64,000 bases of DNA from Crateriforma conspicua (lineage in GTDB: Bacteria; Planctomycetota; Planctomycetia; Pirellulales; Pirellulaceae), in contig NZ_CP036319.1 of assembly GCF_007752935.1 (NCBI RefSeq), positions 5,870,501-5,934,500 of the forward strand, given 5' to 3'. The notes under the pieces are model-generated. The model was given only the letters and a program-made list of their open reading frames with translations. It searched no databases and was not told where the DNA came from. A program made the translations under genes and the position numbers. Positions 9,234 through 17,708 of the stretch are shown here, piece by piece (within the stretch, counting starts at the first letter, position 1; each line of letters opens with the position of its first letter).

Positions 9234-10577
9234 ATGAAGACCGGCGTCCTGGTCGCCGATCCAGTTCACGCGAGCCGATTCGTCATGCCAGTTTCCTCTG
9301 ATCATCACAGCCTCGATATCAAACGCGTCGCCATCCTGTTCGCCGGCGGCCCCGCACCGGCAGCCAACGCGGTGATCAGCACGGCGGCATTCTCGTTTCT
9401 GGAAGAAGGCGCCCAGGTCTTCGGCATCAAGCACGGCTACAGTCGGCTGGCCGAATACAGCGCCGCCGGACCGCTGCAGGAAGGCACCGACTACATCCGA
9501 TTCAGCCACGACACGCTGACAAACGCCCGCAGCAGCCGCGGGATCATGATCGGAACGGCACGCACCAACCCCGGCCGCCACGTCAGCAGCCCCGAGAACC
9601 TGAAGGACCCGGAACTGGTCGCGCCCCTGCGGCGGGTTTATGAAGGTCTGTGCAGTCTGGAGATCGACGCCCTGATTAGCATCGGTGGCGATGACACGCT
9701 GAAGACCGCCAACAAGCTGAAGATGTTCCAGGACGGATTGCCGGCCGAAGCCAGGCGTTTCCCCGTCGTCCACTTGCCCAAGACGATCGACAATGATTAC
9801 AGCGGCATCGACTTCACCTTCGGCTTCTTCACCGCCGTCGAAACCTTGGCCGAAGAAATCCGCAACCTGAACTTTGACGCCGCCGCGGGCAGAGCCTATT
9901 TCCTGTGCGAAGCAATGGGACGCAGTGCCGGTTGGTTGGCCTATGGTGCGGCGATCGCCGGTGAAGCCAGCATGGTCCTCAGCGTCGAAGACATCCGCGG
10001 CGCCATGGCCGAGGAAGAAGTCGTCAGCCAAGAAACCGGAGAAACCCGCAAAATCATGGCCCTGGATCGGGTCATCGATCGCATGGTCGACATGATGCTG
10101 GCCCGCGAACGCGAAGGTCGCCAGTACGGAACGATCGTCGTCGCCGAAGGCATGGCGGAATACCTGCCGTCGAAGTACTTGGAAGGCATCAGCCGCGACG
10201 ATCACGGCCACATCAACATCTCCTCGGTCAATCTGGCCGCCATGATGTCCGGGTTATTGTCGGCTCGATACAACGAACGCACCGGCCGGACTCGCAAGGT
10301 GAACGGGCTGCAACTGGGTTACGAATCCCGTTGTGCACCGCCGCACGCCTACGACATCATGCTGGGGTCTCAGTTGGGTGTCGGTGCGTATCGTGCCTTG
10401 GTGGAAGAAAAGCTTAACGGTGTCATGGTGTCGGTCTCCGGACAACTGGACCTGCACTTTGTGCCGTTCCAAGAACTGGTGGACCCCGAAACGCTGGTCA
10501 CCAAGGTCCGCTTCATCCAGCCCGACAGCGATTTCCACCGACTGGCTCGGTTCCTGGAAACCTGCGTCGACAACTAA
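9234..10577 (+). CDS. pfp: Pyrophosphate-type 6-phosphofructokinase
   Basis: Phosphorylates fructose 6-phosphate in glycolysis. The 447-residue protein has the PFK fold blocks VAILFAGGPAPAANAVIS, IDALISIGGDDTLKTANKL, HLPKTIDNDY, AGRAYFLCEAMGRSAGWLA and GYESRCAPPHAYD. Residues G151-G152-D153-D154 carry Asp where ATP-dependent PFKs have Gly, and PKTIDND has Lys where those have Gly. In the family, both features go with pyrophosphate as donor, allowing the step to run reversibly. ATG at 9285 (MPVSSDHHSLD) may be the true start, because family similarity begins there. Planctomycetes commonly have this enzyme. Donor preference is inferred from residues only. Confidence 0.92.
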   Translation: MKTGVLVADPVHASRFVMPVSSDHHSLDIKRVAILFAGGPAPAANAVISTAAFSFLEEGAQVFGIKHGYSRLAEYSAAGPLQEGTDYIRFSHDTLTNARSSRGIMIGTARTNPGRHVSSPENLKDPELVAPLRRVYEGLCSLEIDALISIGGDDTLKTANKLKMFQDGLPAEARRFPVVHLPKTIDNDYSGIDFTFGFFTAVETLAEEIRNLNFDAAAGRAYFLCEAMGRSAGWLAYGAAIAGEASMVLSVEDIRGAMAEEEVVSQETGETRKIMALDRVIDRMVDMMLAREREGRQYGTIVVAEGMAEYLPSKYLEGISRDDHGHINISSVNLAAMMSGLLSARYNERTGRTRKVNGLQLGYESRCAPPHAYDIMLGSQLGVGAYRALVEEKLNGVMVSVSGQLDLHFVPFQELVDPETLVTKVRFIQPDSDFHRLARFLETCVDN

Positions 10578-10629
10578 ACGTGCCCAACATCGGCGACGCG
10601 AATCGCCGTTTCCCGGTGGCCCAAACCGT

Positions 10630-11865
10630 TCAGTCTTCCTCCGATTCAAATCGGTCGACGACGTGACGGGCGATCGCCAGCGATGCGGTTGCGGCGGGTG
10701 ACGGCGCGTTCAGCACGTGGACCGATCGAGGCCCACGTTGGATCAGAAAATCATCCACCAGATCCCCCTCCGGTGTAACCGCCTGTGCGCGGACACCGGA
10801 ACGTCCCGGCTTTAAATCGGTGGGACGAATTGATGGGATCAACTTCTGCAGCGCCCGAGTGAAGGCGTGTTTGCTGAACGAGCGATACATCTCGCCGGCC
10901 CCCATCCGCCAATGCTTTCCGGCCAGCTTTCGAAAACCAGCGAAGGAAAGCGTCTCCGCCAGGTCCGAAACACTGACGTCAGACCAGCGGTATCCGTGGC
11001 GTGCCATCGCCAGGACCGCATTGGGACCACATTCAACGCCTCCCTGTATCATCCGCGTGAAGTGGACGCCCAAAAAGGGAAAGCTGGGGTCGGGCACCGG
11101 ATAGATCAGATTTCGACACAACCGCTGGCTTTCCGATTTCAGTTCGAAATATTCCCCGCGAAACGGAACGATGCGAACATCGGTTTTTACCCCGGCGGCT
11201 CGTGCAATTCGATCACATTGCAGTCCGCCACAATTGACGTAGCGGTCGCAGCGGACCGGATCGTCGTGTCCGACGGCTTTCAAAACAACATCGTCCCCCG
11301 CCACATCGATCGCTTCGACACGAAAACCGGTGATCACCTGTCCGCCGGCCGCACGGATTCGCCGCACCATGGCGCGACAGACTTCTGGATAATCGACGAT
11401 CCCGGTTTCGGGCACATGCAGTGCGGCCAGCCCCGCCGCGGCCGGTTCCAATTGGCGTAGCCGGTCCGTATCGATCAGCTCGAACTCCACGCCGTTTTGG
11501 GTCGCCCGATCGGCGATCTGGTCCAGCCGCTGTCGTTCGTCCGCGTTGACGGCGACGACCACCTTGCCACAGCGATCCCAGCGAACGCTCTCATCTCGGC
11601 AAAACTGCTCCAGCAATTGCTTGCCTTCGCGACAGGTTTTGGCTTTGGTCGATCCGGGACGATAATACAGTCCTGAATGGATCACGCCGGAGTTGTTGCC
11701 ACTCTGATGTTGCCCGACGTCGGCCTCGGCTTCCAACACCGCCAGCCGGCACTCCGGATGACGCTGCAATACCGTCACGGCCGTCGCCAACCCTACGATC
11801 CCTCCGCCGATGACCACCACGTCGTAGCGGCCACCCGCATTCTGTGCCGGAAAGGGCGAATTCAT
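10630..11865 (-). CDS. lhgO: L-2-hydroxyglutarate oxidase (FAD-dependent)
   Basis: FAD enzyme of the DAO family that oxidises L-2-hydroxyglutarate to 2-oxoglutarate, repairing a by-product of central metabolism. The N-terminal Rossmann motif VVVIGGGIVGLATA is followed by the family block HQSGNNSGVIHSGLYYRPGS, then KTCREGKQLLEQFC, ETGIVDYPEVCRAM, the substrate region VPFRGEYFEL, and YPVPDPSFPFLGVHFTRMI. The C-terminal RSGVRAQAV and VLNAPSPAATASLAI are also typical. The start is taken as ATG 11865 (MNSPFPAQ) because the flavin motif begins about 14 residues later; an in-frame TTG at 11934 would overlap the neighbouring promoter region. 411 residues, normal length. Convergent with the PFK gene. 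Confidence 0.93.
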   Translation of the reverse strand: MNSPFPAQNAGGRYDVVVIGGGIVGLATAVTVLQRHPECRLAVLEAEADVGQHQSGNNSGVIHSGLYYRPGSTKAKTCREGKQLLEQFCRDESVRWDRCGKVVVAVNADERQRLDQIADRATQNGVEFELIDTDRLRQLEPAAAGLAALHVPETGIVDYPEVCRAMVRRIRAAGGQVITGFRVEAIDVAGDDVVLKAVGHDDPVRCDRYVNCGGLQCDRIARAAGVKTDVRIVPFRGEYFELKSESQRLCRNLIYPVPDPSFPFLGVHFTRMIQGGVECGPNAVLAMARHGYRWSDVSVSDLAETLSFAGFRKLAGKHWRMGAGEMYRSFSKHAFTRALQKLIPSIRPTDLKPGRSGVRAQAVTPEGDLVDDFLIQRGPRSVHVLNAPSPAATASLAIARHVVDRFESEED

Positions 11866-12008
11866 AAGGCAATCAGTGCGTTTTGAACCTAGCGTTGCAT
11901 TATGCAGGGCAAGAAAACCGAAGCGGAAACGCACCAGACTCGGTGCAACCCTCGCGCTTTGTCAAAGCCTATTGTGGACGTTACCAGACTAAATGGGGAG
12001 ATCCGCTG

Positions 12009-13283
12009 ATGGGGCAATCAGCGAATGTGACGATTTGGGTTGAGGACCTACAGTCCGGGGTGGTCTGTTCGCATCCGATCGTTGATCAATCGGGTGTGCT
12101 GTTGCTCGGTGCAAACACCGAGATCACCGAATCGGTCATCGCGGGGCTCGTGGACCGTGGGATCGAGCAGGTAGAGGTTCACCCCAAAGACGCGGCTCAA
12201 TTCCAAAAAGACGATTCCAAACGCAAGGAACCGTCCGCCAAACGCACGACGCACGCAGACACAGAACAGTCCGCACTCGATTCGGGGCGGCCGCTGCGAA
12301 ACTTCTTGGTGGATCGATTCGACGAACCTTTGGACGAAAAGCGATATGAATCGCTGAAGAAAGATTATGCGTCGGCCATCGAGCAGGTGGATGAGATTCG
12401 CGAAGCGGTTTCCAAACACCAATTGAAAACAATCGAGGCCATCGACGATCTTTCGCAACGGTTCACCAGCAATCTGATCGACGATCACGACCAAACCGTC
12501 AGCGTCTTCGGAAGCGCCCAAGAACAATGCGACTTGACCGAACGCAGTGTCAAATTGGCCAATCTGGGAATGGCGGTCGCCGTTGAAATGGGACTCGACG
12601 GCAAGGCGGTGTCCGAAATCGGGACGACCGGATTGCTGCATGACGTGGGCCTATTCATGATGGACGAAAAGTTTCGTCAAGTCGGCGTCGTGCTCAGCGA
12701 AGACGAACAGTGGACCTATCGCAAGCATCCGATCCTTTCGGAACAGTGCTTGAGCGAAGTCGGCGAAGTCGCCAGTCACATTCGTTTGGCCGTCGAACAA
12801 GTTCACGAGCAGTACAACGGCGTCGGATTTCCCCGTGGGTTATCGGGCAATCGGATTCACCCCTACGCGCGAATCTTGAACGTTGTCGATGCTTACCTGC
12901 AATTGATCCTGCCGACCGATCGTCGCCCTGGAATTTTGCCACACGACGCCATCGGCATCCTGTTGCATCAGGCTCGACATGGTCTGTTCGAACCAACCGT
13001 GATTCGCGCATTCCTGTTGACCCAAACACTGTTTCCACTGGGCAGCACCGTGGAACTAACCGATGGCACGATAGCAACCGTCATCCGCCGACCGCGTGAT
13101 GGTTACGCGATGCCCGTTCTGCAACGCGAAAGCGGCGAACGAATTGATCTGTCCCAGTCGACCATTCAAATCGCTCGGCCGATCCGCAGCGATGCGGTGG
13201 ACCAAGTGCGAATCAGCCAACAGGCGATGGAATCGATGACCTTGGAATCGGCGATGCAGGCCGCCATCAACATTAGCGGATGA
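12009..13283 (+). CDS. HD-GYP-like domain protein with altered motif
   Basis: Predicted 424-residue signalling protein. The N-terminal 60 residues form a small beta-rich module (DLQSGVVCSHPIVDQSGVLLL) as found at the front of many HD-GYP proteins. The HD domain shows the metal-site pair H211-D212 (GLLHDVGLFMMDE), a HP pair (YRKHPILSEQCL) and the GYP segment VHEQYNGVGFPRGL (His266-Glu267, GFP). Canonical proteins have HHE-x2-D/N-G-x-G-Y-P, so one His is replaced by Val and Tyr by Phe. It may hydrolyse cyclic di-GMP or only bind it. ATG 12009 is preferred because GGGGAG lies 8-9 bases upstream; a TTG at 11883 in frame would add an unlikely tail. It converges with and overlaps the next gene by 11 bases. 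Confidence 0.82.
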   Translation: MGQSANVTIWVEDLQSGVVCSHPIVDQSGVLLLGANTEITESVIAGLVDRGIEQVEVHPKDAAQFQKDDSKRKEPSAKRTTHADTEQSALDSGRPLRNFLVDRFDEPLDEKRYESLKKDYASAIEQVDEIREAVSKHQLKTIEAIDDLSQRFTSNLIDDHDQTVSVFGSAQEQCDLTERSVKLANLGMAVAVEMGLDGKAVSEIGTTGLLHDVGLFMMDEKFRQVGVVLSEDEQWTYRKHPILSEQCLSEVGEVASHIRLAVEQVHEQYNGVGFPRGLSGNRIHPYARILNVVDAYLQLILPTDRRPGILPHDAIGILLHQARHGLFEPTVIRAFLLTQTLFPLGSTVELTDGTIATVIRRPRDGYAMPVLQRESGERIDLSQSTIQIARPIRSDAVDQVRISQQAMESMTLESAMQAAINISG

Positions 13284-14577
13284 TCCAGCGATCGTCTCGG
13301 AACTGGATCTGCAACCCCGCTTCGGATGCCGCCTGTTGGGCCAATTGCACCAAGGTCTTCTTTTTAGCCGAAAACGTCACACGCTGTTGCACCCGAGATG
13401 GTTCGTCGGCTTCGACTTGCAACGGAACTCCGGCGGCCTGCGCCAGCGATTCCAACACATGGGCCGCCGGTTGATTTTCCACCTTGAAGTCAAACGTGGC
13501 CTCTTGGCCCGTTGTCTTCGGGTTCGCCTGTGCCAAGAACGCTTGCAGCAGTGTTTGTAGTGCCACGCGGTGCGTCGCCGCCGTTCCGGTCAGCGTCACG
13601 GTTCCATTGATGGTCGACATTCTGCCGACTCCGGCAGCGGTGCGTACCCGCCGTCCCCACCGACCACTGCCGATCACGCCGGGATAGCGATCCTGCCACG
13701 ATTCGGATGGGTCCGCCCCTGCCGCAAACTGGCCCCGCACCAACGACTCCACCGACGCCGGTGCAACCCCCAACAACTGACCGGCCGGCCACAGATCATG
13801 TGGAAACTCATCATCAATTTTGGGTCGACCAGCGATGTCCGCCGGGGACAGTTCCGCGGTGTGCACGCCATCTGCACGCCGGGCCAGACGAACCAATTCT
13901 GACGGAGTGATCAGGTCGGGCCAGCGGATGGAAACCAAGTGGGCGGCGGGGTGGGCACCCGACGCCCCCGTGGTGCGTCGTTGCGAACTCCCGGGACGTG
14001 CCTCATCTCGCTGGGCCTCATTCAGTTGGGCCCCATCCAGTTCGGCCCGATGCAGCTCGGCCAAATTGCGTTCGATCCAGGCCGACCGGCCGACAAGAAC
14101 CACGCCGCTGCGCACGATCACGGTGGCGTCCAACCGATCGGCGACCTGCTGGAGCGCCGCGGCGACGCTGGGCCCCAAACTGATTTCGGGCAACTCGGCG
14201 TCCCAGTCCAGATCCCGCTGACGCCACAAATTCAGGGTTCGCGTGGTCGCCAACTGGTCGACCACCTCGCCAACGGTCTGGCCTTCGGCTCGCATCGTGA
14301 TCGGGCTGGCCAAGGCCCGGTAGGCGTCGCGATCGGCGACGGTGGATTCTGGTGTCGCCGCATCGAGCGAGAAGGCCAAACATGACGCTAGCAAAACGCC
14401 CCACAGCCCCGTCAAGGCGGGCCGACGACGCGTGGATCGAAAGTGTCCGGCCGGGGGAATAAATCCGGTCGAATTCGAGAGAGAAAACACGGCAACAGCT
14501 ACGCAATTTAGGCAGTTTTGGAGACCCGACCCGATTCGCCCCCCGTCCCCACCGACGGCCCGACACGGGACATTCAC
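13273..14577 (-). CDS. Secreted protein with STN/secretin-N-like modules
   Basis: No gene name can be given. The product has a membrane-targeting segment (LTGLWGVLLASCLAFSLDAATP), then a stretch like the STN domain of secretins and TonB transducers: SPITMRAEGQTVGEVVDQLA, then ISLGPSVAAALQQVADRLDATVIVRSGVVLV. A similar module recurs at the C-terminus (ATFDFKVENQPAAHVLESLAQAAGVPL ... KKTLVQLAQQAASEAGLQIQF). Between them is a run of A/L-x-x-A/L pentads (LAELHRAELDGAQLNEAQRD), like a short pentapeptide-repeat or helical ladder. A GTG at 14577 is shown; GTG at 14490 would place the signal nearer the start and is plausible. It probably acts in the periplasm. No secretin barrel is present, so it is not a secretin itself. 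Confidence 0.65.
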   Translation of the reverse strand: MNVPCRAVGGDGGRIGSGLQNCLNCVAVAVFSLSNSTGFIPPAGHFRSTRRRPALTGLWGVLLASCLAFSLDAATPESTVADRDAYRALASPITMRAEGQTVGEVVDQLATTRTLNLWRQRDLDWDAELPEISLGPSVAAALQQVADRLDATVIVRSGVVLVGRSAWIERNLAELHRAELDGAQLNEAQRDEARPGSSQRRTTGASGAHPAAHLVSIRWPDLITPSELVRLARRADGVHTAELSPADIAGRPKIDDEFPHDLWPAGQLLGVAPASVESLVRGQFAAGADPSESWQDRYPGVIGSGRWGRRVRTAAGVGRMSTINGTVTLTGTAATHRVALQTLLQAFLAQANPKTTGQEATFDFKVENQPAAHVLESLAQAAGVPLQVEADEPSRVQQRVTFSAKKKTLVQLAQQAASEAGLQIQFRDDRWIIR

Positions 14578-14698
14578 CTGGGATTCATCATAGCGAGTTG
14601 TTGGGCGGTGGTCTCGTAATTAGACTCGTCCGCAGAGACGGGGTTGTCTTGCCTGCCGCAACCGTTTCGGGTGACCTGAACCGCCAAAGGATGCCTGG

Positions 14699-15445
14699 TT
14701 GCCGTTCCGGCTGACCTGCCTAGGATGCTCGCGACCGAACTGCGAACATCACCCTTTGACGGATATTGCTGTGACCTCACCTGTTGTTCGGACGACCCGG
14801 CTGACGACCGCCTATCGCAAATTTTTGGCGACGGCCGATTCGACACGATTCGCATCTCAAGTTGACGAACATTACTCGGTAACGACCATCGCATCGCTGT
14901 TGTTACGCGGCGACGTGGAAATGCGTCGCGCCGCTGCGCTGGCGTTGGGCATGTTGGGAGATCACCGAACGATCGACCCGCTGGGTCGTGCGATCAGCGA
15001 TCCGGACCGCGGTGTCCGCTTGGCCGCCGATGACGCGTTTGGCGCGCTGCTGATTCGTTCGGCCGCCCCACGACATCACCAGCAATTACTGAAGCTGATG
15101 CACCTGAACGACGGTGGCGAACACGCCGCCGCGTTGGCACCGTCGATGATCCTGTGCGACCAAGCGCCGATGTATGCGGAAGCACATCATCAATTGGCGA
15201 TCTGCTGGCACGGCTTGGAGAACTACGACCAAGCCCGAGCCGCCTATCACGCATGCCTGTGGCGGTGCCGGTTCCACTACCCGGCCTGGCAAGGCTTGGC
15301 AAAATGCCGACTGATCCTGGGTGACCCCGAAGGTGCGTTGCGTGCCCTGCAACGCTGTCTCAGCATCAATCCGGACGTTGAATCGGCGCGACTGCAGATC
15401 CGCCAGATTCGCCGCCGGCTCCGTCAACGCGATTTTGATTCTTGA
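14699..15445 (+). CDS. HEAT-repeat and TPR protein
   Basis: Predicted soluble scaffold of up to 248 residues. The first half has two HEAT-like helical pairs (DVEMRRAAALALGMLGDHRTIDPLGRAI, DPDRGVRLAADDAFGALLI), and the second half has tetratricopeptide-like pairs (AEAHHQLAICWHGLENYDQARAAYHACL, YPAWQGLAKCRLILGDPEGALRALQRCLSINPD). Both fold types bind proteins. The start is uncertain: TTG 14699 is shown, but GTG 14771 is likely because the first 24 residues look like leader sequence. The stop overlaps the next start (TTGA at 15442-15445), so the downstream membrane protein is probably co-translated and may be its partner. Confidence 0.8.
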   Translation: MPFRLTCLGCSRPNCEHHPLTDIAVTSPVVRTTRLTTAYRKFLATADSTRFASQVDEHYSVTTIASLLLRGDVEMRRAAALALGMLGDHRTIDPLGRAISDPDRGVRLAADDAFGALLIRSAAPRHHQQLLKLMHLNDGGEHAAALAPSMILCDQAPMYAEAHHQLAICWHGLENYDQARAAYHACLWRCRFHYPAWQGLAKCRLILGDPEGALRALQRCLSINPDVESARLQIRQIRRRLRQRDFDS

Positions 15446-15705
15446 GTTACGGCGATTCTTTGGTGGGCGGCATCGCCCTGGTTTTGGCGGTCGTCGCCGC
15501 CGCAGTTGCATTGGGTCCCTGGCAGGTGCCGTTTCAATTGCGTTCGGTCCGCGCCGTGGACGAACGTTTCGGGCGAACCGCCGCCCGCACCATGGTCATG
15601 CTGGTCGCCGCGATGTGTTTCGTCGCCAGTGTGTCCATCCTGAACGGGATACGGCCGTCCTATGCGACGCCCCAGTCGCAACGTTCACCGGTGAACCGGT
15701 ACTGA
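15442..15705 (+). CDS. Small two-helix membrane protein
   Basis: 87-residue protein not recognised. It has two hydrophobic segments (LVGGIALVLAVVAAAVALGP and RTMVMLVAAMCFVASVSILNG) joined by a charged loop (RSVRAVDERFGR). Its TTG start lies inside the TTGA that also ends the HEAT/TPR gene. That overlap, together with a membrane-protein composition that chance frames here do not show, is the main support for a real gene. Function unknown. Confidence 0.65.
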   Translation: MSYGDSLVGGIALVLAVVAAAVALGPWQVPFQLRSVRAVDERFGRTAARTMVMLVAAMCFVASVSILNGIRPSYATPQSQRSPVNRY

Positions 15706-15799
15706 TGGCCTTCTTCGACGCGTTGCACGCGGCCGAGCGTTTCGCGTCCAAGGACAGCGGACAGATGGTACCGCCAAAGCGGCGAACCTCACCCCGAAA

Positions 15800-16960
15800 T
15801 CACGGGTTGGCGTCGCCGATCGCTTGATCCATCACCTCAATGGCGGCATCGGTGTACCGTTCGAATTGGTTTTCAAAGTGGTCACGTGCCGCTTGGTCGG
15901 CAAAGAAGAACATGCGGCCGTGAATCGGATCCTTCACCCCAAAATCACGCTTGCCGGGAACGATGCGTTTTTCTTCGAAGAACCGCACCACGTCGATTTC
16001 GTTCATCACCGGCGTGTAGGGTTTCGGGTCGGCCAAGAACTTTTGCTTGTTTTCGGCACTGCTGAATAAGTACAGCCGTCCCAGGTGCAGGACGCCGTGC
16101 TCGGGCTTGCCTTCGACCCAAGCGTAGTCTTCGTTGATGCTGACGGCACAGTAACCTTCCAAAGCCAGCGGAGGCAGGTCAGCACTGGGGGCGACCGCCG
16201 GGGCTGCGACCGCCACGTCCGCCTCAGCATCGGTCGCGGCGGGCTGCGCCGGGGGCGTTTGGGGCGATGCGGCCGCGGGCTGATTGGCCGTCGGCGGCAC
16301 GGCGATTTGCGCCGGCATGTCCAACGTCATCGCATCGGTGCGAGCGCCGGCGGCCGTCGTCTGAACGCCGCCGGGTGCGATCACCGCGTTGGGCAAAGCA
16401 AATTGATTGTTAGTCTTTCCCGCAACGGTCGAAACCACCGGTGCCGGCTTCGGCGTCGCCGACGGTGCAGGGGAGGGCGTCGGTGCCGGCTGGCTTGCCG
16501 CCATCATGGTCTGCGGTTCGGCCGCGGGACCCGCCGATGCGGCCGCGGTGTTCAACATCGCCACGTATTGACGTGGATCTTGTGGGCTGACCTTGTGCGA
16601 TAGCTTCTCGCCCTTCAGTGTCACCACCACGTCGGTCGGCAAACTTTTGACTTGGAACATCTTCGCGATCGCGGGATCTTTGCCGACGTGAATTTTCACC
16701 GGCACATATTTCGATGTGATCGCGGCGGCGACGGCACCGTTCTGGAATGCACCGGCTTCCAACCGATCGCACCAAGGACAGTTGTCGCCGTAAAAGTGCA
16801 GCAGAAGCAGCTTGCCGTCACGGCTGGCCTCGGCATGGGCCTGCTTCAAATTGGATTGCCAGGGGATGCCGGACTCGGCGGCCCCGGCGAATGAGCCGGC
16901 CAGCGCGACGACCATGGCGATCGCGGTCATGGCGGCGTGTTTTGATAGGAGACGGCACAT
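15800..16960 (-). CDS. Secreted thioredoxin-like protein with YHS-like C-terminus
   Basis: 386 residues with a Sec signal (MTAIAMVVALAGSFAGAAES). A thioredoxin-like domain follows (about 30-145) with the redox motif in HFYGDNCPWCDRLEAGAF and the cis-Pro loop QVKSLPTDVVV. A long Ala/Pro/Thr-rich linker (about 145-260) leads to a C-terminal domain (LALEGYCAVSINEDYAWVEGKPEHGVLH... RLYLFSSAENKQKFLADPKPYTP) resembling the YHS/copper-binding fold: Gly-Tyr-Cys, then YLFSS and a Lys-rich helix. A disulphide-handling or metal-handling role outside the cytoplasm is likely. ATG at 16960 is close to the signal. Transcribed divergently from rho. Confidence 0.82.
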   Translation of the reverse strand: MCRLLSKHAAMTAIAMVVALAGSFAGAAESGIPWQSNLKQAHAEASRDGKLLLLHFYGDNCPWCDRLEAGAFQNGAVAAAITSKYVPVKIHVGKDPAIAKMFQVKSLPTDVVVTLKGEKLSHKVSPQDPRQYVAMLNTAAASAGPAAEPQTMMAASQPAPTPSPAPSATPKPAPVVSTVAGKTNNQFALPNAVIAPGGVQTTAAGARTDAMTLDMPAQIAVPPTANQPAAASPQTPPAQPAATDAEADVAVAAPAVAPSADLPPLALEGYCAVSINEDYAWVEGKPEHGVLHLGRLYLFSSAENKQKFLADPKPYTPVMNEIDVVRFFEEKRIVPGKRDFGVKDPIHGRMFFFADQAARDHFENQFERYTDAAIEVMDQAIGDANP

Positions 16961-17708
16961 CGCAAAATTCCTTTTTCGCGTCGAACCGGTATTCGGACCG
17001 GATCATGGTTCTTGGGGGGAGGTAGCGAAATTTGGTGGGTGGCGTCTAGGGCTGCCTCAGCGATGGCAGACAGATCGCCCCATCACCGACCATCGACCAC
17101 CACGGTCGTACCGCTTGAACCGAAATTACCGACCAGGCAAAGTTTTCCGGCAAATCCCCCCGGGGGCGCCGACATCTGCGGAACGCTGACGGCCTCGCTA
17201 TCGCATCAGACTCTGGCGACGTCGCTACGATTCCCCCCCAGGTTGCCCGCGACATCTTCTCTTGACATTAGGCGAACGGGTTCTATATTTGGGAGCAGAA
17301 CATGGGACTCGGGATTTGATCCCGTCGACATTCCCAATCAGACACGGGAGTGTCTCTCTCTGATCCGTCGCCCGGCATGAATCGAAATGGGCGGCATCGC
17401 ACGGCATGATCATAGGTATCGATCGCTGGCCGGGTTTCAATCGGAGCGGAGCCGAAATTCACCCGTTGAAAATCTAACGAGTCGCGGCCCCGAGTCGTCA
17501 TGACTGGCCGACAGATCGGTCCCTGCCGGGTCGAATCTGACTGACTTTCCAAAAACAAAACCGATTCCAAAACAATTTGATTCCACCGGCTGCGTTGTCG
17601 CGGCACCGGACGGAGTTTTTCTTTCCCTTTCTCGGACCACAGCGACCTTTCTTGATGCTTACGTTTAGGCCGCAATTGCGCGGAATGAACGTGCGGTTTG
17701 GATGACAA
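16961..17708. other. Divergent intergenic region and rho leader
   Basis: About 750 bases between the thioredoxin-like gene (minus) and rho (plus). It contains the sigma70-like promoter at 17262-17289 that points toward rho, leaving a leader of roughly 410-420 nt before the rho ATG at 17709. No open frame within it shows protein-family features. Long leaders upstream of rho can be sites of Rho autoregulation in other bacteria; here that is inference. Confidence 0.5.
17262..17289 (+). promoter_or_regulatory. Sigma70-type promoter for rho
   Basis: TTGACA at 17262-17267 and TATATT at 17284-17289 are separated by 16 bases, a near-consensus housekeeping promoter. It faces rho and lies in an AT-richer patch of the intergenic region. 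Transcription would start near 17296. Confidence 0.7.

Noticed and set aside
8823-10211. Long minus-strand frame (462 codons) opposite the phosphofructokinase gene
   Set aside because: It mirrors the codon pattern of the plus-strand gene, has no family motif and no ribosome binding site; high G+C coding DNA often leaves such antisense frames open.
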